A stretch of DNA of 64,000 nucleotides from Nocardia spumae (GCF_020733635.1 NZ_JAJFZL010000001.1:744001-808000); one strand, 5' to 3'. Positions 52,647 through 62,667 are shown, counted from the stretch's first letter. Translations and numbers: made by a program. The notes: generated by a model from the sequence alone, not told the origin.

Positions 52647-53939
52647 ATGTCGAAGACCGGCACCCCGAAGACCGCTGCGGAGATCCAGAAGGACTGGGAC
52701 ACCAACCCCCGCTGGAAAGGCATCACCCGCGACTACTCGGCCGATCAGGTCGTGAAGCTGCAGGGTTCTGTCGTCGAGGAGCACACCCTCGCGCGCCGTG
52801 GCGCCGAGCTGCTCTGGGAGGGCGTCAACACCGAGGGTGACTACATCCACTCGCTCGGCGCTCTGACCGGTAACCAGGCCGTCCAGGCCGTGCGTGCCGG
52901 CCTGCGTGCCATCTACCTGTCCGGCTGGCAGGTCGCCGGTGACGCGAACCTGTCCGGGCACACCTACCCCGACCAGTCGCTGTACCCGGCCAACTCGGTG
53001 CCGTCGGTCGTGCGCCGCATCAACAACGCGCTGCTGCGCGCCGACGAGATCGCCAAGGTCGAGGGCGACACCTCGGTCGACAACTGGGTCGTGCCGATCG
53101 TCGCCGACGGTGAGGCCGGTTTCGGTGGCGCCCTGAACGTCTACGAGCTGCAGAAGGCCATGATCGCCGCGGGTGCCGCCGGTACCCACTGGGAGGACCA
53201 GCTGGCGTCGGAGAAGAAGTGCGGCCACCTCGGCGGCAAGGTGCTGATCCCCACCCAGCAGCACATCCGCACCCTGACCTCGGCCCGCCTCGCGGCCGAC
53301 GTCGCGGACACCCCGACCGTCGTCATCGCCCGCACCGACGCCGAGGCCGCCACCCTGATCACCTCGGACGTCGACGAGCGCGACCGTCCGTTCATCACCG
53401 GTGAGCGCACCTCCGAGGGCTTCTACCACGTCAAGAACGGCATCGAGCCCAGCATCGCGCGTGCCAAGGCATACGCCCCCTACTCCGACCTGATCTGGAT
53501 GGAGACCGGTATCCCGGACCTCGAGGTCGCCCGGAAGTTCGCCGAGGGCGTCAAGTCCGAGTTCCCGGACCAGCTGCTGGCCTACAACTGCTCGCCGTCG
53601 TTCAACTGGAAGGCGCACCTGGACGACGCCACCATCGCGAAGTTCCAGCGCGAGCTGGCGGCGATGGGCTTCAAGTTCCAGTTCATCACCCTGGCCGGCT
53701 TCCACTCGCTCAACTACGCGGCCTTCGACCTGGCCTACGGCTACGCCCGCGAGGGCATGACCGCCTTCGTCGACCTGCAGGAGCGCGAGTTCAAGGCCGC
53801 CGCCGAGCGTGGCTTCACCGCCGTCAAGCACCAGCGTGAGGTCGGTGCCGGCTACTTCGACACCATCGCCACCACGGTCGACCCCAACACCTCGACCGCC
53901 GCGCTGAAGGGCTCCACCGAAGAGGGCCAGTTCCACTGA
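52647..53939 (+). CDS. aceA: Isocitrate lyase
   Basis: 430 aa, the length of Icl1 (Rv0467). Catalytic loop K190-K-C192-G-H194. It also has the metal/glyoxylate region [11 protein letters not shown] and the C-terminal NCSPSFNWK and [19 protein letters not shown]. Cleaves isocitrate to succinate and glyoxylate in the glyoxylate shunt and can act on methylisocitrate in mycobacteria. Codon use is very C-ending, suggesting high expression. GGAG at 52636-52639 before the ATG. Followed by fadB2, as in M. tuberculosis. Confidence 0.97.
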   Translation: MSKTGTPKTAAEIQKDWDTNPRWKGITRDYSADQVVKLQGSVVEEHTLARRGAELLWEGVNTEGDYIHSLGALTGNQAVQAVRAGLRAIYLSGWQVAGDANLSGHTYPDQSLYPANSVPSVVRRINNALLRADEIAKVEGDTSVDNWVVPIVADGEAGFGGALNVYELQKAMIAAGAAGTHWEDQLASEKKCGHLGGKVLIPTQQHIRTLTSARLAADVADTPTVVIARTDAEAATLITSDVDERDRPFITGERTSEGFYHVKNGIEPSIARAKAYAPYSDLIWMETGIPDLEVARKFAEGVKSEFPDQLLAYNCSPSFNWKAHLDDATIAKFQRELAAMGFKFQFITLAGFHSLNYAAFDLAYGYAREGMTAFVDLQEREFKAAAERGFTAVKHQREVGAGYFDTIATTVDPNTSTAALKGSTEEGQFH

Positions 53940-54046
53940 ACCGCCTCCCCAGGACTCTTGGCCAGACCAGGAGCCGCGCCGGTCGCGATGGCGGCCGGCG
54001 GTGGGGTACGACCTGGAGTTCTGGTCGTGCCCGGTGAGTTACCCAT

Positions 54047-54082
54047 GTGCTCGCGAAATCAGTTATCCGGTTTCGCGAGCAC
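54047..54082 (+). terminator. Hairpin after aceA
   Basis: A perfect 12-bp stem GTGCTCGCGAAA / TTTCGCGAGCAC with a 12-nt loop, 108 bp after the aceA stop. Confidence 0.65.
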
Positions 54083-54128
54083 GGGGTCTCAACCACCTGA
54101 CACGGGCACTCCTGCAACGAGCGCCCTC

Positions 54129-54167
54129 AGCCCTTCCCGTCGAACAGCCCCGGCGGGGAGGGCTTTT
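54129..54167 (+). terminator. Intrinsic terminator before fadB2
   Basis: AGCCCTTCCCG (54129-54139) pairs with CGGGGAGGGCT (54154-54164, one G-U), followed by TTTT. Confidence 0.75.
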
Positions 54168-54384
54168 CCCTTAGAACACCAACAGTTCGACGACGTACCC
54201 CCAAAATTCGATACGAGACAATTGGTTTCGTAAGAACATGGGTAACTCCTGGGGCAACCCCCCAGAACCGGTTCGGCACCCGGCGCCACAAACGGATGCA
54301 CGACCGACAACGGCACTCGAGCCGCCCGCAAAAGACGCGGGGAGGCGGAACAGTCCGCAAAAAACTCGGAGAGGCGGAACCGCA

Positions 54385-55254
54385 GTGAGCGAGAAGATTC
54401 AGCGCGTCGGGATCATCGGCGCGGGACAGATGGGCGCCGGAATCGCCGAGGTCTGTGCTCGGGCGCATGTCGATGTGCTCGTGTTCGAACAGACCCGGGA
54501 ACTGGCCGCCGCCGGTCGCGCCCGCATTCTGCGGTCGCTGGATCGCGGTGTGAGCAGCGGCAAGATCACCGAGCGTGAGCGCGAGCAGACCGCCTGGCGG
54601 TTGCGGTTCACCTCCGATCTGGGCGACTTCGCCGACCGGCAGCTGGTCGTCGAGGCCGTCGTGGAGAACGAGGACGTCAAGACCGCGATCTTCAGCGAAC
54701 TCGACAAGGTCGTGACGGATCCGGCCGCTGTATTGGCGTCGAACACCTCCTCCATCCCGATCATGAAGATCGCCGTGGCCACCAACAATCCCGAGCGGGT
54801 CGTGGGCATGCACTTCTTCAACCCGGTTCCGGTGCTCCCGCTGGTCGAACTGGTCACCACCCTCAAGACCAGCGAAGCCGTCTCCGCGCGGGCCGAAGCC
54901 TTCGCCGGTGAGGTCCTGGGCAAGCAGGTCGTGCGCTCCGCCGACCGCTCCGGCTTCGTCGTCAACGCCCTGCTCGTGCCGTACCTGCTGTCGGCCATCC
55001 GGATGGTCGAATCCGGTTTCGCCACCAAGGAAGACGTCGACAAGGCCATGGTGCTCGGCTGCGCCCACCCCATGGGTCCGCTCGCACTCACCGATCTCGT
55101 CGGCCTGGACACGGTGAAGTCCATCGCGGACTCGATGTACACCGAATTCAAGGAGCCGCTGTACTCGGCGCCGCCGCTGCTGATGCGCATGGTCGAGGCG
55201 GGGTTGCTGGGCAAGAAGACCGGAGCCGGTTTCTACCAGTACAGCCGGGGATAG
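54385..55254 (+). CDS. fadB2: 3-hydroxybutyryl-CoA dehydrogenase
   Basis: 289 aa. NAD motif GAGQMG at residues 12-17. The catalytic region is ASNTSSIPI and GMHFFNPVPVLPLVELV, with the catalytic His in HFFNP and the Glu in LVELV. The C-terminal helical domain contains GFVVNALLVPYLLSAIRMVESG. It oxidises 3-hydroxybutyryl-CoA, or reduces acetoacetyl-CoA, linking to fat and acetate use next to aceA. Corresponds to Rv0468. GTG at 54385 with GGAGAGG upstream. Confidence 0.94.
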   Translation: MSEKIQRVGIIGAGQMGAGIAEVCARAHVDVLVFEQTRELAAAGRARILRSLDRGVSSGKITEREREQTAWRLRFTSDLGDFADRQLVVEAVVENEDVKTAIFSELDKVVTDPAAVLASNTSSIPIMKIAVATNNPERVVGMHFFNPVPVLPLVELVTTLKTSEAVSARAEAFAGEVLGKQVVRSADRSGFVVNALLVPYLLSAIRMVESGFATKEDVDKAMVLGCAHPMGPLALTDLVGLDTVKSIADSMYTEFKEPLYSAPPLLMRMVEAGLLGKKTGAGFYQYSRG

Positions 55255-55481
55255 AACACCGGGGACAGACAACCCCCACGCCACCACCGAACGCCCTGCA
55301 CGGACGATTCAACCCATCCCGCCGAATCGCTACACCGTCGCAGAAGCCGCGCCGGCCGGCTCCCCGGACCACGATGGAGCGGGTCCTACGAGCGAACCCG
55401 CCGAGCGGAGCGAGGCCAGACAAACCACAGGCATAGGCTGCACACAGGTCTTCGACCGCAGCTCGAAAGGGAGTCCCGCTC

Positions 55482-57785
55482 ATGGTCAACGTCACCGACG
55501 GTTTCGGATCGAGCATCCTGGGTTACCCGCGGATCGGTCCGCACCGAGAGCTCAAGCGCGCACTGGAGTCCTACTGGCACGGCACCCTGTCCCGCGAGGA
55601 ACTGCTCGCGGTCGGGCGTGACATCCAGGACACCCAGTTCGCCGAGCTGGCCGCGACGGGACTGACCCAGGTACCCGGTAACACCTTCTCCTTCTACGAC
55701 CACATCCTCGACAACGCGCTGCTGTTCGGGGCGGTGCCCAAGCGATTCGAGTCCTATCGGGAGGAACTGGATCCGCTCGACTTCTACTTCCTGATGGCGC
55801 GCGGCCGGCCCGACCTGCCGCCGCTGGAGCTGGTGCGCTTCTTCGGCACCAACTACCACTACCGCCAGCCCGAACTCGACGCCGACACCGAATTCTCCCT
55901 GCACCCCGAGGCCCTGCTCGAGGAATGGGACCGGGCCATCGCGCGCGACATCGAGCTGCGGCCGGTGGTGCTGGGACCGCTGTCGCTGCTGCTGCTGTCG
56001 AAGGCCGGGCACGTCCCGGGTGAGACCGAGTTCGACAAGCTGACCCTGCTGGACAAGCTGCTGCCCGTCTACGAGCAGCTGCTCGAGATCCTCGCCAAGC
56101 GCGGTTCGACCTGTGTGCAGTTCGACGAACCCTGCTTCACCAGTGAGCGCACTCCGGAAGAACTGGCTGCGTTCGAACGTGCCTACCAACAGCTTTCGAC
56201 CGCCGCGCTGCGCCCGCGCATCCTCGTCACCGGCCAGTACGGTGATTTCGGCGAGGCCACCCGGATTCTCGCCCGTACCCACGTCGAGGCGATCGGCCTG
56301 GACCTGGCCAGTCACCGGGTGCGCCCCGAGGAACTGGCCGCGATCCCGGGAATCGCACGCAAACGCCTGTACGCGGGTGTGATCGGCGGTACCAACGTGT
56401 GGCGGGCCGATCGCCACGTCACCCTCGAGTACCTGAACGCGCTGTCGAAGGTGTGCCCGGATCTGGTGGTGTCGACCGGCACCACTCTGCTGCACGTGCC
56501 CTACGACCTGCTGGTCGAATACGACATCGACGGTAACGTCGCCGATCGCCTGGCCTTCGCGAAACAGAAGGTGCTCGAGGTGGTTTCGCTGGCGAAGGCG
56601 CTCACCGAGGGGCCGTCCGAACGGTGGGCGAAACGGCCGACCGCGGTCCATTTCAAGCAGAAACACGCTGTGCGGCAACGGGTTTACGCGGTCACGCCGC
56701 AGATGCGGGAGCGCGAGCCCTATGCGGTGCGCGCCGAGGCGCAGCGCGAACGGCTGAACCTCCCGCTGGTTCCGGCGACCACCCTGGGCTCCTTCCCGCA
56801 GACCGACGCCGTCCGGCAGGCCCGCTACGAGCTCGGCGAGGGCCGGTTGTCCTACGAGGAGTACCGCAAGCGGATCGAGTCCGAGATCGAGGCCACCATC
56901 CGGTTGCAGGAGGACATCGGCCTGGACGTGTTCGTGCACGGTGAGCATGAGCGCAACGACATGATCCAGTACTTCGCCGAACTACTGGACGGATTCGCCA
57001 CCACGCATTTCGGGTGGGTGCAGGTTTACGGTTCGCGCTGTGTGCGGCCGCCGATCATCTACGGCGACGTCTCGCGGCCGAAGCCGATGTCGGTGGAGTG
57101 GATCGCCTACGCCCAGTCGCTGACCGACAAACCGGTGAAAGGCATTGTGACCGGCCCGGTCACGATGGTCGCGCGGTCCTTCGTGCGGCAGGACCAGCCG
57201 CTGTACGAGACCGCCGATCAGGTGGCGCTGGCGATCCGCGACGAACTGGCCGATCTGGAGAAGGCCGGAGTGGCGATCATCCAGGTCGACGAGCCGGCCG
57301 TGCGAGAACTGCTGCCGTTGCGTCCCGACGGACGTACCGAATATCTGCGCTGGGCGGTCAACGCCTTCCGGCTCGCGACCTCCGGGGTGCGGCCCGACAC
57401 CCAGATCCACACCCATATCGCCTACTCCGGCCGTGCCGAAATCGTCCGTGCCATCGAGGAACTCGACGCCGACGTCACCGCGATCGTCGCCACCCGCTCG
57501 CTGGAGTGGGTGCTCAACGCGCTGGCCGAGGACGTCGAGGAGGGGCACGGCCTGAGCCACGGCGTCGGTCCCGGTGTCTACGAGAGCCGTTCGGCGCGTA
57601 TTCCGGATATCGACGAGATCGACGAATTGCTCACCGCCGCAGCCGCGGCCGTCACCCCGGAGCGACTGTGGGCCAATCCCGACGGTGGTCTGAAGACTCG
57701 GCACTACTGGCAGCTGGATCCGTCGCTGCGCAATATGGTCGCCGCCGCGCGCCGCGTGCGGCGCCGGGCCACACCGTCGGAATGA
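55482..57785 (+). CDS. metE2: MetE-like protein lacking the zinc site
   Basis: 767 aa, full two-barrel length of cobalamin-independent methionine synthase. It starts with the family blocks GYPRIGPHRELKRALE and keeps TTLGSFPQT, FVHGEHERNDMIQYF, VYGSRCVRPP and IIQVDEPAVRE. However, of the four zinc ligands (E. coli H641, C643, E665, C726) only the His (H645) remains; the others are A647, V669 and G735. The Trp that stacks on methyl-folate (E. coli W561) is R565. There is no frameshift and codon use is normal, so the gene is intact but should not make methionine by the usual zinc-thiolate route. AAAGGGAG precedes the ATG. The symbol is only a label for a paralogue. Confidence 0.85.
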   Translation: MVNVTDGFGSSILGYPRIGPHRELKRALESYWHGTLSREELLAVGRDIQDTQFAELAATGLTQVPGNTFSFYDHILDNALLFGAVPKRFESYREELDPLDFYFLMARGRPDLPPLELVRFFGTNYHYRQPELDADTEFSLHPEALLEEWDRAIARDIELRPVVLGPLSLLLLSKAGHVPGETEFDKLTLLDKLLPVYEQLLEILAKRGSTCVQFDEPCFTSERTPEELAAFERAYQQLSTAALRPRILVTGQYGDFGEATRILARTHVEAIGLDLASHRVRPEELAAIPGIARKRLYAGVIGGTNVWRADRHVTLEYLNALSKVCPDLVVSTGTTLLHVPYDLLVEYDIDGNVADRLAFAKQKVLEVVSLAKALTEGPSERWAKRPTAVHFKQKHAVRQRVYAVTPQMREREPYAVRAEAQRERLNLPLVPATTLGSFPQTDAVRQARYELGEGRLSYEEYRKRIESEIEATIRLQEDIGLDVFVHGEHERNDMIQYFAELLDGFATTHFGWVQVYGSRCVRPPIIYGDVSRPKPMSVEWIAYAQSLTDKPVKGIVTGPVTMVARSFVRQDQPLYETADQVALAIRDELADLEKAGVAIIQVDEPAVRELLPLRPDGRTEYLRWAVNAFRLATSGVRPDTQIHTHIAYSGRAEIVRAIEELDADVTAIVATRSLEWVLNALAEDVEEGHGLSHGVGPGVYESRSARIPDIDEIDELLTAAAAAVTPERLWANPDGGLKTRHYWQLDPSLRNMVAAARRVRRRATPSE

Positions 57786-57974
57786 GCCGTTCGGCCGGAT
57801 GATGCGCGCGCGCTGAGCAATCCCCGTCGCCCGGGTGGTCCGCCACCCGGGCGACGGGTGTGTCCGCGCCGGTTTCCGGTTGGCGAGGGGCCGAATTCAC
57901 AGCTGTTGCCGAGGATTCGCCGGGTCCGGGTGCGTTAGCCTACGAGTACTGTTTCGAGATCAGGAGAACCGCTC

Positions 57975-58175
57975 ATGGGAATGTTCGACCAGTTCAAGGA
58001 TGTTGCCGGCAAGGCGGCCGATCTGGCGGCCAAGAACGCCGACAAACTCGACCCGATGATCGACAAGGTGGGCGACCTGGTCGACAAGCAGACCGGCGGC
58101 AAGTTCGAGAAGCAGGTCGACGCCGCGCAACAGGCCGCGAAGAAGGCGCTGCACGAGCAGACCGACAAGAAATAG
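57975..58175 (+). CDS. MT0933-like antitoxin family protein
   Basis: 66 aa, Lys/Asp-rich helical protein: MGMFDQFKDVAGKAADLAAK with NADKLDPMIDKVGDLVDKQTGGKF, the MT0933/Rv0909 antitoxin pattern. In M. tuberculosis the partner toxin (Rv0910) is an SRPBCC-fold protein next to it. No such gene is adjacent here, so it is an orphan or has another role. AGGAG at 57961-57965 precedes the ATG. Confidence 0.8.
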   Translation: MGMFDQFKDVAGKAADLAAKNADKLDPMIDKVGDLVDKQTGGKFEKQVDAAQQAAKKALHEQTDKK

Positions 58176-58183
58176 GTCCCCAC

Positions 58184-58228
58184 CGCGAAAGGCCGGATTC
58201 GCCGTCTCGGTGAACCCGGCCTTTCGCG
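58184..58228. terminator. Terminator between antitoxin and ALDH genes
   Basis: A perfect 13-bp stem CGCGAAAGGCCGG / CCGGCCTTTCGCG with a 19-nt loop, between two convergent genes. Confidence 0.85.
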
Positions 58229-58237
58229 TTTCCGGAG

Positions 58238-59737
58238 TCAGTGGCGGCCGAACAGCAATGCCATCAGCGTCGCGACGGTGTCATCGGTCTTGCGGGTGCG
58301 ATCGAACGTCGTCAACGCCATCGGGGACGGGAACCGCTGCCGCGCGACGGCGTGGGCATAGGTGAATTCGCGCAGACCGTCGGGGCCGTGAATCCGGCCG
58401 AACCCCGAATCGCCGACGCCGCCGAACGGGAGCGACGGGATCTGCGGGAAGGTGAAAACCGCGTTGACACTGACCATTCCGGTGCGCAGCCGGTCGGCCA
58501 GCTCGCGACCGCGGGCCTTGGCGAACACGGCCGCCGACAGACCGTAGCGGCTGTCGTTGGCACGGGCGATCGCGGTGTCCATATCCGGAACCTTCGCGAC
58601 GGTCAGCGTGGGACCGAACGTCTCCTCGGTCACCGCGGGCGCATCCTCGGGCACATCCACCAGCACCGTCGGCTGCACCAGCTGTCCGGTGATGGTCGCG
58701 GCGCCGCCGGTCAGCGCCCGGCCGCCGCGCGCGATCGCATCCTCGATGTGCCGGCGGATGACGTCGAGTTGTTTCGGCATGGTGATCGGGCCGATCTTCG
58801 CGCCCGCATCGGTGCCCGCACGCAGCTCTTTCGCCTTCGCCACCAGTTTGTCGGTGAACGCGTCGTAGATCCGCTCGTGGACGTAGACCCGTTCGGTGCC
58901 GATACAGGATTGCCCGGCATTGGCCATCCCGGCCCACAGCGCCGCGTTCACGGCGGCATCCAGATCGGCGTCGGCGTCGACGATCAGCACATCCTTACCG
59001 CCGCATTCGGCCACGATCGGGGTGAGGGTTCGGGCGCAGGCCGCCATCACCTTCTTGGCGGTCGCCGTGGATCCGGTGAACGCGACCTTGTCCACACCCG
59101 ATTCGCACAGGGCCGCACCGGTGCTCCCGTCGCCGGTGATCAGTTGCAGCACAGGATGTTCCGGAACGACCTCGGCGAACATATCGACCAGCCAGCGGCC
59201 GACGCCGGGGGAGTACTCACTCGGTTTGAACACTACCGCGTTGCCCGCCGCCAGCGCGTACACGATCGAGCCGAGCGGGGTGAACACCGGATAGTTCCAC
59301 GGGCCGATCACACCGATCACGCCGAGCGGTTTGTACTCGACCGAGGCGGCTTGATTCACGGTGAGCAGTCCTACCCGAGCGGACTTGCGCCCCAGCACTT
59401 TCGGTGCGTTCTTTCCGGCCCACCTCAGGTGGTCCAGCGCGAGCGACACCTCGAGTGCGGCATCGGAATACGGCTTACCGGTTTCGTCGTGCATCACCGC
59501 GGCCAGCTGCCGCATGCGACGGGCCAGCAGGCCCGCGAAACCGGCCAGGCGCCGGGCTCGTTCGGCGTAGTCCAGACGCGACCACCACTCGAAGGCCGCG
59601 CGCGCTCGCGTCACCGTCTCGGCGATATCGGCCGCGGTGTGGATCGGGTAGGTGCCCACCACGTCGCCGGTACCGGGATCGTGCACGTCGAAGGTGGCGT
59701 GGGTGCCGACCTCGCCGATCTCGTTCAGGGTCGTCAT
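58238..59737 (-). CDS. Aldehyde dehydrogenase family protein
   Basis: 499 aa. Catalytic Cys278 in GQSCIG and general base Glu244 in VAECGGKD. NAD-binding GSTATAKKV near 222 and GPWNYPVFTPL near 145. Oxidises an aldehyde to the acid with NAD(P). Its ATG overlaps the stop of the GMC oxidoreductase gene, so alcohol to aldehyde to acid is a natural two-step path; choline to betaine is one option. No membrane segments. Confidence 0.92.
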   Translation of the reverse strand: MTTLNEIGEVGTHATFDVHDPGTGDVVGTYPIHTAADIAETVTRARAAFEWWSRLDYAERARRLAGFAGLLARRMRQLAAVMHDETGKPYSDAALEVSLALDHLRWAGKNAPKVLGRKSARVGLLTVNQAASVEYKPLGVIGVIGPWNYPVFTPLGSIVYALAAGNAVVFKPSEYSPGVGRWLVDMFAEVVPEHPVLQLITGDGSTGAALCESGVDKVAFTGSTATAKKVMAACARTLTPIVAECGGKDVLIVDADADLDAAVNAALWAGMANAGQSCIGTERVYVHERIYDAFTDKLVAKAKELRAGTDAGAKIGPITMPKQLDVIRRHIEDAIARGGRALTGGAATITGQLVQPTVLVDVPEDAPAVTEETFGPTLTVAKVPDMDTAIARANDSRYGLSAAVFAKARGRELADRLRTGMVSVNAVFTFPQIPSLPFGGVGDSGFGRIHGPDGLREFTYAHAVARQRFPSPMALTTFDRTRKTDDTVATLMALLFGRH

Positions 59738-61365
59738 CGGGTGGCCTCCTTCGCGGCGGTGGCGGATGTGGATGATGCGAGGCGGCCGCGGATCAGGTCG
59801 GCTGCCTTCTCACCGATCATGACGGTGGGGGCGTTGGTATTGCCGCGCACAATGCGCGGCATGATCGAGGCGTCGACGACGCGCAGCCCGCTGACCCCCC
59901 GCACGCGCAGTTCGGGGTCGACCACCGCGGACTCGCCGGTGCCCATGGCGCAGGTGCCGACCGGGTGGAACAGGGTCTGGGTCCAGCGCTCGATATGGGC
60001 GCGCCACCCGTCCTCGTCGAGCCGGTCGGCGCGTTCGGGCAGATGCGGCCGGTCCAGGTATTTCGCCAGCGGCTGCCGGTTCGCGATATCGATGAGCTGC
60101 CGGCAGCTCGCGAGCAGTGCGTCGAGATCGCGCGGATCGGTGAAATAGCCCGGGTCCAGTTCCGGCTTCCACATCGGATCGGCCGACCGCAACCGCAGCC
60201 GGCCGCGGCTGTGCACATCGACCAGGGTCGGGCCCGCGGTGAACATCGGGGCGATGTGCTCGTGAAAGCCGTTGTCGTAGAACGCGGTCGGTGCGACGTG
60301 GTATTGGATGTCGGGGCCCTCCAGGCCCTCCCGGCTGTGCACGAAGCCGCCTCCCTCACCGACATTCGAGGTCAGCGGGCCTCGGCCGAGCGCCTGCCAT
60401 TGGGCCAGCCGCAGCGGTGTCTCGAAGTCGGCGAGATCGGAGATTCCGCGGGTGCGCCACAGGATGGGGGTCACCGGGTGGTCGTGCAGATTCTCACCGA
60501 CCCCCGGTAGGTCGGCGACCACGTCGATGCCGAATTCGCGCAAATGAGCGGCCGGTCCGACCCCTGAGAGCATGAGCAACTGCGGGGAGTTGATCGCACC
60601 GCCCGACAGCAGTATCTCGGCCTCGGCGTACACGGTGTGTTCGCTGCCGTGCCGCCGGTAGGTGACACCGACCGCCTGGGTGCCGTCGAATCGCAGCGCG
60701 GTCGCGTGCGCCTCGGTCCGGACCGTCAGATTCGGCCGGTCCGTGATCGGCCGGAGGTAGCCGTCGGCGGTCGACCAGCGGCGCCCGTTGCGATGGGTCA
60801 CCTGGTAGCGGCCGACGCCCTCTTGGACGGCGCCGTTGAAATCGTCGTTGCGGGGCAGGCCCGCGGCCGCCGCCGCGGCGATCCAGGCATCGGTGAGCTC
60901 GTGGGTGAAGCGACGCTGCTCCACGTGCAGGGGGCCGTCGGTGCCGTGGTACGGCGAACGGAGCCCGGTATTGGTCTCCGAGCGGACGAAGTACGGCAGT
61001 ACATCCTCATAACTCCAGCCGACCGCGCCGAAGTCGCGCCGCCAGCCGTCGTAGTCGGCGTGGTTGCCGCGGATGAAGATCATCGCGTTCATCGACGAGC
61101 AGCCGCCCAGTGCCTTCATGCGCGGCCAGTAGGCCCGCTGCCCGCCCAGATGTTTCTGCGGTGTGGTTTCGTAACGCCAATCCCATTCGGTACGAAGGAG
61201 TTTGCCCCACGCCGCGGGGATCTTGATCTCATCGGCCGTATCCTCGGGACCGGCCTCGAGCAGCAGGACCGAGACCTGTGGATCCTCGGTGAGACGATGA
61301 GCGAGTACGCAGCCCGCGCTGCCCGCCCCGATCACGATGTAGTCGAACGATTCACGGTCGGGCAC
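59734..61365 (-). CDS. GMC family oxidoreductase (choline dehydrogenase-like)
   Basis: 543 aa. FAD motif GAGSAG at 13-18. GMC signature 1 around RAYWPRMKALGGCSSMNAMIFIRG and signature 2 around LSGGAINSPQLLMLSG. The catalytic His is in LFHPVGTCAMG, with an Asn in RGNTNAPTVMIGEKAADLI. It oxidises a primary alcohol with an FAD acceptor. Choline dehydrogenases (BetA) and polyethylene-glycol or long-chain alcohol dehydrogenases share this pattern. First gene of the operon with ALDH. Confidence 0.92.
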   Translation of the reverse strand: MPDRESFDYIVIGAGSAGCVLAHRLTEDPQVSVLLLEAGPEDTADEIKIPAAWGKLLRTEWDWRYETTPQKHLGGQRAYWPRMKALGGCSSMNAMIFIRGNHADYDGWRRDFGAVGWSYEDVLPYFVRSETNTGLRSPYHGTDGPLHVEQRRFTHELTDAWIAAAAAAGLPRNDDFNGAVQEGVGRYQVTHRNGRRWSTADGYLRPITDRPNLTVRTEAHATALRFDGTQAVGVTYRRHGSEHTVYAEAEILLSGGAINSPQLLMLSGVGPAAHLREFGIDVVADLPGVGENLHDHPVTPILWRTRGISDLADFETPLRLAQWQALGRGPLTSNVGEGGGFVHSREGLEGPDIQYHVAPTAFYDNGFHEHIAPMFTAGPTLVDVHSRGRLRLRSADPMWKPELDPGYFTDPRDLDALLASCRQLIDIANRQPLAKYLDRPHLPERADRLDEDGWRAHIERWTQTLFHPVGTCAMGTGESAVVDPELRVRGVSGLRVVDASIMPRIVRGNTNAPTVMIGEKAADLIRGRLASSTSATAAKEATR

Positions 61366-61653
61366 CGAGACCTCCAGCGTGGTTGCCGAATACCGACTCG
61401 GATCCGGCCGCGCCGACCCGCGGTGGTGTGCGTGCGGTTCGTCCCGGGCCCGGCTCCAGGGTCGACCTTACGCCGTGCGAGGCCCGCGGGAGCCGTGTTC
61501 GGGCCGTGCCGCCGACGAGCCGGACCGAGCGTCGATCACGCCCGCGCGCGGTCCGCGGATCGTAGTATTCGCCCAGGTCCGGCTTGCTCGCGGTAACACG
61601 ACGGCCGGTATCGGCGGTTGTTCGGACAGGAATGACGAACGGAGGCGGAGGCC

Positions 61654-62625
61654 GTGGTGGGAATGTCGAACCGGTGCGGGTCGGATCGGAAAGCGCGGGT
61701 CGGCCGGACGGTGGTCGCCGGCGCCCTGACGGCCCTGTGGGCCGGTGTCTCGGCGGTGGTTCCGGCGGCGTTCGCTCCCGCCGGTGCGCAGGCGCCGTGC
61801 CCCGCGGCCTCGGTGGAGCAACTGCTCCCCGCGCCCGCGCCGCTGCTGGACTTCGCGGAGAACCTCGGTTATGACGCCCACGGCGATCTCTGGGTGTCTC
61901 GGGTGTTCCGGAATGTGGTGCAGCGCTATGACTCCGGTGGCCGGGTGACCGCCGAGGTGCCGGTGGACGCGCCCGGCGCGATCCGATCGGGCCCCGACGG
62001 CGCGCTGTACGTGGTGTACGGCGATTCCTCGGCGGGCCTCCTGCCGGGTGCGCACGGCAGCGGCGTCGTTCGCTTCGATCCCGCTGCCGACCATCCGGTG
62101 CCGCGGCCGTTCGTCTCCGGCTCGGGGATGGCCAACGGTGCGGCCTTCGACGCCGCGGGCGATCTCTATGTCGCCGACACCGCGCGCGGTGTGATCCGGG
62201 TCCGGCCCGACGGATCGATCGATCGGGAATGGTCCGCACGCGCCGCGGTACCCGGCCCCAATGGCATCGTGGTGCAGGGTGATTCGGTCTACGTAACCCT
62301 CTACCGGAGTCCTGACGGGCAGATCGTCCGGATTCCGATCGATGCGCCGCAGGCGCAGACCACCGTCGCCGAGGTGACCGTGGGCGCGGTACCGCTCACC
62401 GCGCTGCCCGACGATCTCACCGCCGGCTCGGACGGCATGCTCTACGACGCGACCACTCTCGGACGATTGGTTCGCGTCGACCCGACCGGCCGCTCCGGGG
62501 TGTGCACCGTGGCCGATCTCGGTACCCCGGTGACCTCCGTGACGACGGTTCCCGGCGACGATCGGGCCCTGCTGGTGAGTACCGTGACCGGGAGCGTGCT
62601 CCGAATTCGCCTCGCACCGGCCTGA
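61654..62625 (+). CDS. Secreted SMP-30/gluconolactonase-like beta-propeller
   Basis: 323 aa. The signal peptide occupies about residues 1-45 (VVAGALTALWAGVSAVVPAAFAPAGAQA). Propeller repeats with DxxGDLxV motifs follow (AHGDLWVSRV, PDGALYVVYG, AAGDLYVADT, SDGMLYDATT). Such proteins may be lactonases or strictosidine-synthase-like; metal ligands cannot be assigned. GTG start with GGAGG near 61641; an ATG at 61663 is possible. Divergent from the GMC gene. Confidence 0.82.
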   Translation: MVGMSNRCGSDRKARVGRTVVAGALTALWAGVSAVVPAAFAPAGAQAPCPAASVEQLLPAPAPLLDFAENLGYDAHGDLWVSRVFRNVVQRYDSGGRVTAEVPVDAPGAIRSGPDGALYVVYGDSSAGLLPGAHGSGVVRFDPAADHPVPRPFVSGSGMANGAAFDAAGDLYVADTARGVIRVRPDGSIDREWSARAAVPGPNGIVVQGDSVYVTLYRSPDGQIVRIPIDAPQAQTTVAEVTVGAVPLTALPDDLTAGSDGMLYDATTLGRLVRVDPTGRSGVCTVADLGTPVTSVTTVPGDDRALLVSTVTGSVLRIRLAPA

Positions 62626-62667
62626 ATCGAGCTCGGCGGGCCGGTCGGTACGCCGTGCCCACCGTGC

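Larger units (their letters stand above)
53940..54384. other. aceA-fadB2 intergenic region
   Basis: 445 bp. It holds the two hairpins listed separately, then the fadB2 promoter region (AT-rich AAAATTCGATACGAGACAAT at about 54203-54222). The frame of fadB2 is open back to 54238, but that part is low in complexity and lacks dehydrogenase homology. Confidence 0.5.
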
